Source: Planotetraspora mira (GTDB taxonomy: Bacteria; Actinomycetota; Actinomycetes; Streptosporangiales; Streptosporangiaceae). Taken from it: a DNA stretch of 64,000 nt. Below the pieces are notes generated by a model that was not told the origin of the DNA, did not search any database, and saw nothing but the letters and a program-made list of their open reading frames with translations. Positions within the stretch are counted from its first letter, which is position 1; every line of letters starts with the position of its first letter. This document shows positions 36,085-45,625 of this stretch, piece after piece. The stretch spans positions 434,001-498,000 of the forward strand of contig NZ_BOOO01000004.1 in the NCBI RefSeq assembly GCF_016863275.1, read 5' to 3'. The position numbers and the translations under genes were made by a program.

Positions 36085-37206
36085 ATGGAACAGCCCCGGA
36101 AGGGCCCTCTGGCCGGGGTACGCGTGCTGGAGCTGGCCGGACTCGCGCCCGGGCCGTTCGCCGGGATGATGCTCGCCGATCACGGTGCCGAGGTGTTGCG
36201 CGTCGACCGCGTCACCGCCGTGACCGACCGACCGCGCCCCGACGTCATGGACCGCGGCAAGCACACCATCGGCATCGACCTCAAGTCGCCCGCGGGCGTC
36301 GAGGCGTTCAAGAAGCTGGCGGCCGGAGCCGACGTCGTGATCGAGGTCTTCCGCCCGGGCGTCGCGGAGCGGCTCGGCATCGGACCCGACGACCTGCGCG
36401 CGGACAACGAGAGGCTGATCTACGGCCGGATGACCGGATGGGGCCAGGACGGCCCGCTGGCTACGGCGGCGGGGCACGACATCGACTACATCGCGATCGC
36501 CGGCGTCCTGTCGATGCTCGGCCGCGCGGGCGGCAAGCCCACTCCCCCGATCAACATCCTCGGCGACTTCGCCGGCGGCGGCCTCATGCTGGCGTACGGC
36601 GTGCTGCTCGCCCTGTTCGAGCGGGAGCGCACCGGGAAGGGCCAGGTCATCGACGCCGCGATGGTGGACGGCGCGGCACTGCTGTTCTCGATGTTCTACC
36701 AGGGCGTCCAGAGCGGCGGGTGGGGCGACCGCGGCACGAACCTGCTGGACACGGGCGCCCCGATGTACGACACGTACGAGACGGCCGACGGGGGGTTCCT
36801 CGCGGTCGGGCCGCTGGAGCCGCAGTTCTGGGCCGAGATGATCACCCGGATGGGCCTTGAGGACATGCCGAGCCGGGGCGACCAGGCCAACTGGCCGGCG
36901 ATCCGGGACCGGTTGGCCGCCGAGTTCCGGTCCAAGACCCGGGCGGAGTGGGAGGAGATCTTCGACGGCTCCGACGCCTGCGTCTCCCCCGTGTTGTCGA
37001 TGGGCGAGGCCGCCCGGCATCCGCACAACCAGGCCCGCGGGACGTTCGTCGAGGTCGAGGGTGTGGTGCAGCCGGTTCCCGCGCCCCGCCTGCTGGGGAG
37101 TGGCAGAGGTGACCTGTCCCCCGCCACCCGTCTGCGCGACCTCGGCGCCTGGGGCCTCCCCGAGGCGGAGGCCAAGGCGTACCGCGACGCGGGCGTCCTG
37201 ATCTGA
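36085..37206 (+). CDS. Alpha-methylacyl-CoA racemase (CaiB/BaiF family)
   Basis: A 373-residue family III CoA-transferase-fold protein, with a GAGGAGAG ribosome site. Within this family the catalytic set of alpha-methylacyl-CoA racemase is recognisable: His131 in AAGHDIDYIAIAG, Asp161 in ILGDFAGGG (30 residues apart, as in the mycobacterial enzyme's His126/Asp156) and Glu245 in VGPLEPQFW. The enzyme converts (2R)- to (2S)-2-methylacyl-CoA so that methyl-branched acids can enter beta-oxidation. This fits the neighbouring 10-methyl fatty acid and P450 genes. Confidence 0.92.
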   Translation: MEQPRKGPLAGVRVLELAGLAPGPFAGMMLADHGAEVLRVDRVTAVTDRPRPDVMDRGKHTIGIDLKSPAGVEAFKKLAAGADVVIEVFRPGVAERLGIGPDDLRADNERLIYGRMTGWGQDGPLATAAGHDIDYIAIAGVLSMLGRAGGKPTPPINILGDFAGGGLMLAYGVLLALFERERTGKGQVIDAAMVDGAALLFSMFYQGVQSGGWGDRGTNLLDTGAPMYDTYETADGGFLAVGPLEPQFWAEMITRMGLEDMPSRGDQANWPAIRDRLAAEFRSKTRAEWEEIFDGSDACVSPVLSMGEAARHPHNQARGTFVEVEGVVQPVPAPRLLGSGRGDLSPATRLRDLGAWGLPEAEAKAYRDAGVLI

Positions 37207-37293
37207 GCGTCTCGAGCCCCGTGACCCCCCGAGAGACCGACCAGACCGCGGCGCCCAGGCGCCGGAAGACCGTGAGCGAGGTATGAACGGCCG

Positions 37294-37962
37294 ATGAGCA
37301 TGGACCTCTTCGAGGCGCTGTACACGACGCGCGCGATGCGCCGGGTGAAGCCCGACCCGATCCCCCAGGAGATCCAGGAGCGGATTCTCGACGCCGCGGT
37401 CCGGGCGCCGAGCGGCGGCAACACGCAGGGCTGGCGCTTCATGCTGGTGGACGACCCGTCGGTGAAGGCCCAGCTCGGGCCGCTCTACCGCGACGCGCTC
37501 GGCACCCTGTACGACGGGCACTACAAGGCCGCGCGGGAGCGGGCCGAGGCCGCCGGGGACACCAGGACGCTGAGCGTGATGAAGTCCTCCATGCACCTGG
37601 CGGAGCACTTCGAGGGCTACCCGCTGCTCCTGTTCGCCTTCACCAGGAACGACCCGAGCGGCGGCTCGATCTACCCCTCGGTGTGGAGCGCGCAACTCGC
37701 CGCCCGCGGCTTCGGCGTCGGCAGCGCGCTGACGACGGTGCTGGGGCTCTTCCACGGCGCCGAGGCGATGCGGATCCTCGGCGTCCCGGAGGGCAAGGGC
37801 TGGGAGATGGCCTGCACGGTCACCTTCGGGTACCCGACCGGCCGGTGGGGCGTGGCGCCGCGCAGGCCGGCACACGAGGTGAGCTACCGCAACCAGTGGG
37901 GCGAGCCGGTCGGCTTCGAGATCCCCGAGCCGCTCTGGCCCGCCGACGAGACGAGTGCATGA
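37294..37962 (+). CDS. Nitroreductase-family FMN oxidoreductase
   Basis: A 222-residue nitroreductase-fold protein. FMN contacts are expected at TTRAMRRVKPD near residue 11, RAPSGGNTQGWRF near 37-49 and the C-terminal GYPTGRWG. Members reduce nitro groups, quinones or enones with NAD(P)H. It follows the racemase gene by 87 bases on the same strand and may be co-transcribed. The last two codons and the stop (AGT GCA TGA) overlap the first unit of repeat array C, so the array now defines its C terminus. Confidence 0.91.
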   Translation: MSMDLFEALYTTRAMRRVKPDPIPQEIQERILDAAVRAPSGGNTQGWRFMLVDDPSVKAQLGPLYRDALGTLYDGHYKAARERAEAAGDTRTLSVMKSSMHLAEHFEGYPLLLFAFTRNDPSGGSIYPSVWSAQLAARGFGVGSALTTVLGLFHGAEAMRILGVPEGKGWEMACTVTFGYPTGRWGVAPRRPAHEVSYRNQWGEPVGFEIPEPLWPADETSA

Positions 37963-38211
37963 TCACGGACGGCGAAGTCGCAGGTGAGAGCGGCCGTGGC
38001 CGAATCCGTGCATGATCACGGACGGCGAAGTCGCAGGTGAGAGCGGCCGTGGCCGAATCCGCGCATGATCACGAACGGTGAGTCCGCAGGTCAGGACGGA
38101 CGCGGCCGAATCCGTGCATGATCACGCGGGATGAAGGCGCAGGCCGGGGCGGGGGTCGCCGAACCTGCGCATGATCACGCGGGAGATGAGGGGGTGGGGC
38201 GGGGGTCGCCG
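37956..38211 (-). repeat. 53-bp tandem repeat array C (4 units plus a diverged fifth)
   Basis: Units begin (T/C)GCATGATCACG at 37956, 38009, 38062, 38115 and 38168. The first two units are identical over all 53 bases, which shows recent duplication; the third and fourth keep the head, the GCGCAGG/CGCAGGT block and the CCGAA(T/C)C tail. The fifth has a 3-base deletion and runs into coding sequence to about 38211. Its orientation equals array B. The array sits between two convergent genes, and both have stop codons inside it. Confidence 0.92.
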
Positions 38212-38672
38212 TAGGAGGGCATGACGGCGACGTAGAGGTCCGCCCCTCCCCGGTGGTGGACCTCGAGGTCGGTGGTGAACGCCCTCGGGGGCGCCCCGCC
38301 CGACTCGGTGTGCTTCCACACCTGCTGCCAGGCCTCGATCAGCGCGCCCGGCATGGGGCCGCGCGCCTCGACCTGCATGGCCGGAACGCCGGGCACGCGG
38401 ACGGCGACCATTCCCTCGGGCAGCCGGGCGGCGCTGTGCACCGCGATCCCCACGACCTGCGTGTACGCCCCGTAATGATCGCCCTCGTAGTCGGTCAGCA
38501 CCGCATAGAGGTTCTCATCGACACGGCTCGGCACGTGCGCGAAGGCGCCGGGTGAGCCCGCCCGCGCCCACAAGGCCGGCAACTGCGCGCGGGACGGATC
38601 GGCCTCCGCGGCGTTGGTCGTCCTTACGGCATGGCCGACGATGAGCAGTTCAGGCCGGTCGACGATGACCAC
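38175..38672 (-). CDS. GyrI-like/Cass2-type effector-binding protein
   Basis: A 165-residue protein with the GyrI-like small-molecule-binding fold found alone in Cass2-type proteins and at the end of AraC regulators. Typical stretches are VGHAVRTTNAAEADPS, LYAVLTDYEGDHYGAY, VVGIAVHS and AFTTDLEVHH. There is no DNA-binding domain, so it probably binds a small cationic or aromatic ligand. GTG 38672 is preceded by GAGGAGG. The final residues (GDPRPTPSSPA) and the stop are encoded inside repeat array C, suggesting that its original end was replaced. Confidence 0.85.
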   Translation of the reverse strand: MVIVDRPELLIVGHAVRTTNAAEADPSRAQLPALWARAGSPGAFAHVPSRVDENLYAVLTDYEGDHYGAYTQVVGIAVHSAARLPEGMVAVRVPGVPAMQVEARGPMPGALIEAWQQVWKHTESGGAPPRAFTTDLEVHHRGGADLYVAVMPSYGDPRPTPSSPA

Positions 38673-38695
38673 GGCTCCTCCTCTCAACCGAGTAA

Positions 38696-40219
<1,524 letters not shown>

Positions 40220-40289
40220 GGACGCGCATATCAGGCCACCGTCGGGTAGGGCCGTGTCGTCACGACCGCACAACCCGACGGAGGCGAAG

Positions 40290-41012
40290 ATGTTCGGTTC
40301 TCCCGCCAGTGGGACGGTCGCACCCATGGTCGACATGCGCCCGCTGGCCAGTTACCACGACTACGCGTCGGCGCAGCGGACGGTCGACGCCCTCTCCGAC
40401 ATCGGCTTCCCGGTGGAGCAGTCCGCGATCGTCGGCAGCGACCTCCGGCTCGAAGAGCGGGTCACCGGCAGGCTGACCTCCGGCAGGGCGGCCCTGCGCG
40501 GGCTGGGCAACGGCGCCGTCATCGGCCTCGTCATCGGTCTGTTCCTGGGGTTGTTCACCGCCACCACGATCTCGTTCATCGGCATCGTGGTGTGGTCCAT
40601 CATCTGGGCCGCCATCGTCGGCGCGATCTTCGGATACGTGGCCCACGCCCTGAGCCGTGGAGCGCGTGACTTCTCGTCCAGGAGTTCGATCGTCGCGGGC
40701 CGCTACGACGTGCTCGTGGCGGCACCCATGGTCGACCAGGCCCGGGCGGCGCTGGCCGACTCCGGCGCCATGACGAGCGGCCCCGGCCAGGGCGGGACCG
40801 CACAGGGCCCCGGCACCATGCACATGCCGGGCGGTGCCGGACAGGGCGGCGGCATGCAGGCGCCGTCCGGTCAGGACCGGATGGGCATGCCGGGCAGGCC
40901 GTCGATGGAGCGGCCGGAGGCGCGCCGCACGGATACGAGCAGGACCGAGTCCGGCCGGCCGGACATGGAGCACGGACCCGGGGCCGACAGCCGCCGGAAC
41001 CGTCCGCAGTAA
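40290..41012 (+). CDS. GSP17M-domain general stress membrane protein
   Basis: A 240-residue protein with a GGAGG ribosome site. Residues 20-75 match the general stress protein 17M-like N-terminal domain (YHDYASAQRTVDALSDIGFP, then IVGSDLRLEERVTGRLT). Two Gly-rich helices at about 72-120 follow (GNGAVIGLVIGLFLGLFTAT and a second). The C-terminal 90 residues are disordered, Gly/Met/Gln-rich and then charged. The family is widespread in actinomycetes, with a presumed stress role but no known activity. Confidence 0.83.
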   Translation: MFGSPASGTVAPMVDMRPLASYHDYASAQRTVDALSDIGFPVEQSAIVGSDLRLEERVTGRLTSGRAALRGLGNGAVIGLVIGLFLGLFTATTISFIGIVVWSIIWAAIVGAIFGYVAHALSRGARDFSSRSSIVAGRYDVLVAAPMVDQARAALADSGAMTSGPGQGGTAQGPGTMHMPGGAGQGGGMQAPSGQDRMGMPGRPSMERPEARRTDTSRTESGRPDMEHGPGADSRRNRPQ

Positions 41013-41188
41013 ACCATCTTCAACCGCGACAATCCGGACTGCCACCCCGGTTTCGGAGGCAGGTCCGTCGTGCCGCTGACCACGCCCTTTCCACCAGACT
41101 CGGGGAGGGCGTCGGTCGTCTGGGCGATCTTCGGTAGAGTCGTTCGGTCGGCCGGAAACATCCGGCGCGGATAGAACAGGAGACCCAC

Positions 41189-41563
41189 GTGGCACTCGAG
41201 AAGCCCGAGATCGACTTCCCGGAGGGCGCGCCTCCGGCGGACCTCGAGATCGTCGACCTCGTCGAGGGGGACGGACCGGAGGCCAAGCCGGGGCACACCG
41301 TGACCGTGCACTACGTCGGCGTCGCGTTCTCCACGGGCGAAGAGTTCGACGCGTCCTGGAACCGCGGGACGCCCTTCCAATTCCCGCTCGGCGGCGGCCG
41401 GGTCATCGCCGGCTGGGACCGCGGGGTCGCAGGCATGAAGGTCGGCGGGCGTCGCCGGCTCACGATCCCGGCCCACCTGGGGTACGGCAACCGCGGCGCG
41501 GGCAACGCCATCAAGCCGGGTGAGACGCTCATCTTCGTCGTCGACCTGCTCGGCGTCGGCTGA
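41189..41563 (+). CDS. FKBP-type peptidyl-prolyl cis-trans isomerase
   Basis: A 124-residue single-domain FKBP, starting at GTG with AGGAGA upstream. The isomerase core is complete: VTVHYVGVAFSTGEEFDASW, FPLGGGRVIAGWDRGVAGMK and IPAHLGYGNRGAGNAI, with conserved pocket residues Tyr, Phe, Asp, Val-Ile, Trp and Tyr. There is no signal peptide, so it acts in the cytoplasm as a folding helper. A hairpin follows the stop. Confidence 0.95.
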   Translation: MALEKPEIDFPEGAPPADLEIVDLVEGDGPEAKPGHTVTVHYVGVAFSTGEEFDASWNRGTPFQFPLGGGRVIAGWDRGVAGMKVGGRRRLTIPAHLGYGNRGAGNAIKPGETLIFVVDLLGVG

Positions 41564-41596
41564 TCGCTTCATTCGGCGCACTCGGCGCGCCGATCG

Positions 41597-41634
41597 CCGG
41601 GGCCGCCCCCCGGGGGGTGGTGCGGGCGGCCCGG
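41597..41634 (+). terminator. GC-rich hairpin after the FKBP gene
   Basis: GGGCCGCCC (41600-41608) pairs with GGGCGGCCC (41624-41632), extended on both sides with a one-base bulge, over a 15-base loop that is itself C- then G-rich. It starts 34 bases after the FKBP stop and ends before the ligase gene. Confidence 0.6.
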
Positions 41635-41714
41635 TGACACGACGACGGCCCCGTGTGGCGGCGACGTGACGGCCCACCGTGGGCAAACGCCGGTGCGTAG
41701 GGCAGGATTACGAT

Positions 41715-43241
41715 GTGTTGCTGATTGACGTCGCCAGGACGTCCGCGGCGGTCGCGTCCGACGCCGCCCGCCTGGCCAAGATCGCGCATCTGGCCGAGCT
41801 CCTGAGCCGGGTGGGGCCCGACGAGGCCGAGATCGCGGTCGCCTACCTTTCGGGAGAGCTGCCGCAGCGCCAGATCGGCGTCGGCTGGCGCACTCTCCAG
41901 GACGTTCCTGAGCCGCGCCAGGTTGCCGTCGCCACCCTGACCGAGATCGACTCGCTGCTGCAGCGGATCAAGGCGCAGTCGGGGGCAGGCTCTCAGGCCG
42001 CGCGCAAGGCGCTGCTGGCCGACCTGTTCGGCGCGGTGACACGGCAGGAGCAGTCGTTCCTGCAGCGGCTGCTGACCGGGGAGCTGAGGCAGGGCGCGCT
42101 CGACGGCGTGATGATCGAGGCGATCGCGAAGGCCTCCGGCGCCCCTTCCGCGGAGGTCCGCAGAGCGCTGACACTGCGCGGATGGCTGCCCGCCGTCGGG
42201 GCGGCGGCGTTGCGCGGCGGCGTCGAGGAACTGCGCGCGTTCAGGCTGGAGGTCGGCCGTCCCGTCGCCCCGATGCTCGCGCAGAGCGCCCCGAACGTCA
42301 CCGCCGCACTGGAGAAGATCGGCGGACCGGCGGCCGTGGAGTGGAAGCTCGACGGCGTGCGGGTCCAGGCGCATCGCTCCGGCGAGCACGTGGGCGTCTT
42401 CACCCGCACCCTGGACGACATCACCGCGCAGGTGCCCGAACTGGTCGAGGCCGTCCTCGCGCTGCCGTCGGACGATCTCGTCCTCGACGGCGAGGTGATC
42501 GCGCTGCGACCCGACGGCCGGCCGGAGCCCTTCCAGGTCACCGGTGGGCGAGTGGCCAGCAAGACCGACGTCGCGGTGCTGCGGGAGACCGTTCCGCTCA
42601 GCGTCTTCTTCTTCGACGCCCTCCGGGCCGGCGGCGCCGACCTGCTCGACCTTCCCGACGAGGAGCGTCACGCCGCACTGGAGGCGGCCGTCCCCCCTGA
42701 GCTGGTCACTCCCCGGTTGGTCACCGCCGACGCCGAGGAGGGCGAGGCGTTCTTCGCCGACGCCGTACGGCGGGGCCACGAGGGCGTCGTGGTCAAGTCG
42801 CCGTCGACGCCGTACGCCGCGGGCCGGCGGGGCGCCGGATGGATCAAGGTGAAGCCGCGGCACACCCTCGACCTGGTCGTGCTGGCAGCCGAGTGGGGCA
42901 GCGGGCGGCGCAACGGCTGGCTGTCCAACCTTCATCTGGGCGCGCTCGACCCGGAGACCGGCGGGTTCGTGATGCTCGGCAAGACCTTCAAGGGCCTGAC
43001 CGACGAGTTGTTGACCTGGCAGACCGAGCAGTTCCTGCGCCTGGCGGCGGGACCGACGGAGGACTGGGTCGTCTCCGTCAAGCCCGAACTGGTGGTGGAG
43101 ATCGCCTTCGACGGCGTCCAGCGGTCCACCCGCTATCCGGGCGGCATGGCGCTGCGGTTCGCCCGCGTCCTTCGCTACCGGCCCGACAAGCGGGCCGAGG
43201 AGGCCGACACGGTGGCCGCGGTCCGTGCGCTCATGCCCTGA
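41715..43241 (+). CDS. ligB: ATP-dependent DNA ligase, LigB type
   Basis: About 508 residues, like the 507-residue LigB of Mycobacterium tuberculosis. An N-terminal DNA-binding domain fills residues 1-170. The adenylation motif I is EWKLDGVRVQAHR with nucleophile Lys211; motif III (VFFFDAL), motif IV (HEGVVVKSPS) and motif V (GWIKVKPRHTLDLVVL) follow, and the OB-fold domain ends the protein. It seals nicks using ATP. It lacks the polymerase and nuclease parts of LigD, so it is a repair or backup ligase beside NAD-dependent LigA. GTG 41715 is favoured. Confidence 0.94.
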   Translation: MLLIDVARTSAAVASDAARLAKIAHLAELLSRVGPDEAEIAVAYLSGELPQRQIGVGWRTLQDVPEPRQVAVATLTEIDSLLQRIKAQSGAGSQAARKALLADLFGAVTRQEQSFLQRLLTGELRQGALDGVMIEAIAKASGAPSAEVRRALTLRGWLPAVGAAALRGGVEELRAFRLEVGRPVAPMLAQSAPNVTAALEKIGGPAAVEWKLDGVRVQAHRSGEHVGVFTRTLDDITAQVPELVEAVLALPSDDLVLDGEVIALRPDGRPEPFQVTGGRVASKTDVAVLRETVPLSVFFFDALRAGGADLLDLPDEERHAALEAAVPPELVTPRLVTADAEEGEAFFADAVRRGHEGVVVKSPSTPYAAGRRGAGWIKVKPRHTLDLVVLAAEWGSGRRNGWLSNLHLGALDPETGGFVMLGKTFKGLTDELLTWQTEQFLRLAAGPTEDWVVSVKPELVVEIAFDGVQRSTRYPGGMALRFARVLRYRPDKRAEEADTVAAVRALMP

Positions 43242-43257
43242 CTTCAGGCTCGCCCCG

Positions 43258-43800
43258 TCACTTCACCAATCGGACCGTCAGCGGGTAGCGGAACCGGCCG
43301 TCCGCGAGGGCGGCGACGCCGCCGACGACGGACAACACGAACCCCAGAATCCAGATGAACGGCAGCAGGACCACGCCGATCACGGTGAACGGCAGCAGCA
43401 GGGTCGCGCCCAGCACGGTGAGGTGGAAGTTGAGCGCCTCAAGCGCGTGCCGCCTGATGTAGGGCGAGGTGCGTCCCCCCGCGAGCAGCATGATCAAGGG
43501 ACCGATGACGAAGAGCCCGCACAGGGTGAGCAGGTGGGCGGCCGCCCCGCCGACGCGTTCCCCGGCGTCCGGCTCCGGATCGGCCGCGGCCGACGGCGGA
43601 CTCGGCTCGAACTCCGCGCGGGCGCCGTACAGGTCGTTCATGATCGGCAGGAGGTCGGCGTGGGTACGGGCGGTCATCGCGAGATGCAGCCGCTCGTCCA
43701 TCTCGTCCTTGTCCAGCCTGCCCTCGGCGAAGGCCGCCTGGACATGCTCGACCACCCGCTCGCGGTCCTGGTTGGTCACCCTCAGCCCCGGGTGGGGCAT
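43258..43800 (-). CDS. DUF1707 and DUF4870 domain membrane protein
   Basis: About 180 residues. An N-terminal DUF1707 domain begins almost at the start (LRVTNQDRERVVEHVQAAFAEGRLDKDEMDERL), which is why I prefer ATG 43800 over upstream starts. A Pro/Ala linker follows, and then a DUF4870/Tic20-like membrane part with about three helices (LLTLCGLFVIGPLIMLLAGG and others). DUF1707 is a small helical domain frequent in actinobacterial membrane proteins, of unknown role. It is convergent with ligB, 16 bases apart. Confidence 0.87.
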   Translation of the reverse strand: MPHPGLRVTNQDRERVVEHVQAAFAEGRLDKDEMDERLHLAMTARTHADLLPIMNDLYGARAEFEPSPPSAAADPEPDAGERVGGAAAHLLTLCGLFVIGPLIMLLAGGRTSPYIRRHALEALNFHLTVLGATLLLPFTVIGVVLLPFIWILGFVLSVVGGVAALADGRFRYPLTVRLVK

Positions 43801-44001
43801 CGGTGCCCGCCCCTGCCACGGTGGTGTCACTGCCGCCGGCATCACACCATGCCTTCCGTCGGTGGAATCACCCGCGCTGCGCCGGGTCTCCTTCCATCTT
43901 GCGCGGCGAATCGCCATTCGGTCCATCGGGGACTTCCCTTACCTGGCCCCGAGAAGACCCTCTTAACACCAACGTGATAATCGGAACGGTATACAAGGCA
44001 T

Positions 44002-44352
44002 ATGAAATGGCGCGATCGCTACGGGATCCGGCGGCTTCGAGGCCCGCGGATCGCCAAATTCGACCGTGAGGCCACGAACTCCGACATCGAAACCCTCATC
44101 GACTTCGCCAAGTCACGACGCGGCGTGGAGTTCTTCGTGGAACCGGAGACGTTCGCGACCGACACCACCGCGGTCGCAGTGGCCCACGACGGGGAGTGGA
44201 CGCGCCGCCGCGTCGGGTCGCCCGCCGTCATCAGGAAGGTCGCCAGGGATCTGGCCCTGCCTGTGTACGACGTCCAGCTCACCGGTTACCCGGCGCGGAT
44301 GCGCGCCTACAACGAGCGGCGCCGCCAGGCCGAGAGCGGCGAGCACGCCTGA
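44002..44352 (+). CDS. Conserved hypothetical protein, 116 residues
   Basis: A small basic protein beginning MKWRDRYGIRRLRGPR. Its centre contains FFVEPETFATDTTAVAVAHDGEWTRR and a GSPAVIRKVARDLALPVYDVQLTGYP tail, which looks like a small alpha/beta fold. I recognise it only as a type of short protein frequent in actinomycetes; no function is known to me. It ends 27 bases before the convergent DUF4192 gene. Confidence 0.75.
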   Translation: MKWRDRYGIRRLRGPRIAKFDREATNSDIETLIDFAKSRRGVEFFVEPETFATDTTAVAVAHDGEWTRRRVGSPAVIRKVARDLALPVYDVQLTGYPARMRAYNERRRQAESGEHA

Positions 44353-44379
44353 CCCCCAGCCCCGATCCCTCCTCCCCCG

Positions 44380-45447
44380 TCAGCCCGCCCGCGCGGACGG
44401 CTCGCCGGACAACCACGTGACGAGGGGGCCGAGCCAGCATCCCCTGGGCGGCCCCATCTCGGCGTCCAGGTCCTCCGGCGTGGGCATCCGGTCCAGGAGC
44501 GAGCCGGGCGACAGCATATGGACCAGCGCCTCCCGGAGGAGGTGGGCCATCGAGTAGGCGCCGTCCGCCTCCAGTGCGCGCTCGACCGCCATGCCCGCCA
44601 GAGCGCAGTCTCCCGACCGCCAGGCCGCGGCGGCGAGCAGTGAGGCCGCGGGCGCGACGTGAAGGGGATCCAGCCGCCGGGTCAGGTCCTTCCACAGAGC
44701 CAGGTGGGCGTCCCGGTCGTCGAGCAGGGCCCACGCCTCGTCGCGCACCCGGATGATCGCGAGGTCGAACCCGAGGCGCGCCGCGGCGCGATCGTCCAGA
44801 CGCCCGCCCGAGCCGTAGAGGTCGATCGCGGCGCGGACTCTCGCCAGACCGCCCGCCACGAACTCCGCCGCGACCGCGTCGCTCACCTGCCCCGGCGGCC
44901 GGGCCAGCCTCGCCCGCAGGTCGGCCGCCACGCGCCGTGACGCCTCCCGCATCGCGCCTCCCGCACTCGGCTCGACGGTCCTGCGCAGGCTGCCGCGGTC
45001 GGGCAGCGCGACGAGCCCGTGCACGACCGCCTCTGCCGCCACCGGGCTGGACACCGGGTCGTACGGCAGCCCCTCGTCGGGGCAGCACACGATGGTCGGG
45101 CACGCGTAGGACCAGTAGCGCCCGTCCTCGGCGCGCAGCGCCTCGGTCACGCGGACGCCGGCTTCCTCCAGCAGCCGGCCGGCCTCCAGGACGGCGGAAT
45201 CCACGACCGGCTCCGGGCCGTACCCGACGAGGACGGCCATGGTGACCCCCTCCCGCACGAACAACGGGGCGAGGCGATCGAGGTCGCCGGGCTCCGGCGG
45301 CAGATCCCACCGTGTGCTCAGCTGGAGCGCCGCCCCGGCGAAGCCGATCACGACGAGGCTGTCGGCAGGGTGGAACCCGACCAGGTAGGGAACGGCGGCG
45401 AGGATGTCCGCCGGGCTGGAGAGCACGAGCTTCGGGGTGGTGGTCAT
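44380..45447 (-). CDS. DUF4192 domain protein
   Basis: A 355-residue protein matching DUF4192, an actinobacterial family. It starts TTTPKLVLSSPADILAAVPYLVGFHPADSLVVIG, the characteristic N terminus, and has VLVGYGPEPVVDSAVLEA and the Cys pair ACPTIVCCPDEGLPYDP near residue 118-134. The last 90 residues form helical repeats (ASLLAAAAWRSGDCALAGMA). The function of the family is unknown. ATG 45447 is chosen because the domain starts at once. Confidence 0.85.
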   Translation of the reverse strand: MTTTPKLVLSSPADILAAVPYLVGFHPADSLVVIGFAGAALQLSTRWDLPPEPGDLDRLAPLFVREGVTMAVLVGYGPEPVVDSAVLEAGRLLEEAGVRVTEALRAEDGRYWSYACPTIVCCPDEGLPYDPVSSPVAAEAVVHGLVALPDRGSLRRTVEPSAGGAMREASRRVAADLRARLARPPGQVSDAVAAEFVAGGLARVRAAIDLYGSGGRLDDRAAARLGFDLAIIRVRDEAWALLDDRDAHLALWKDLTRRLDPLHVAPAASLLAAAAWRSGDCALAGMAVERALEADGAYSMAHLLREALVHMLSPGSLLDRMPTPEDLDAEMGPPRGCWLGPLVTWLSGEPSARAG

Positions 45448-45625
45448 GGCCGAGAGCCTCGCCGAGGCACCCGCGGCGATCGGACGCTTAACGCTGTTCT
45501 GTGGAGGAGAGCGGTTGTCCACAGGACCACACGCGTGCCTGCCTGCGGCCGGGCGCCCAGGGTGGGTGTCGCACGGTCACCTTTGGGGTGGGACGTCTCG
45601 TCCAGCGCGGGGAACGGTGGCCGGT

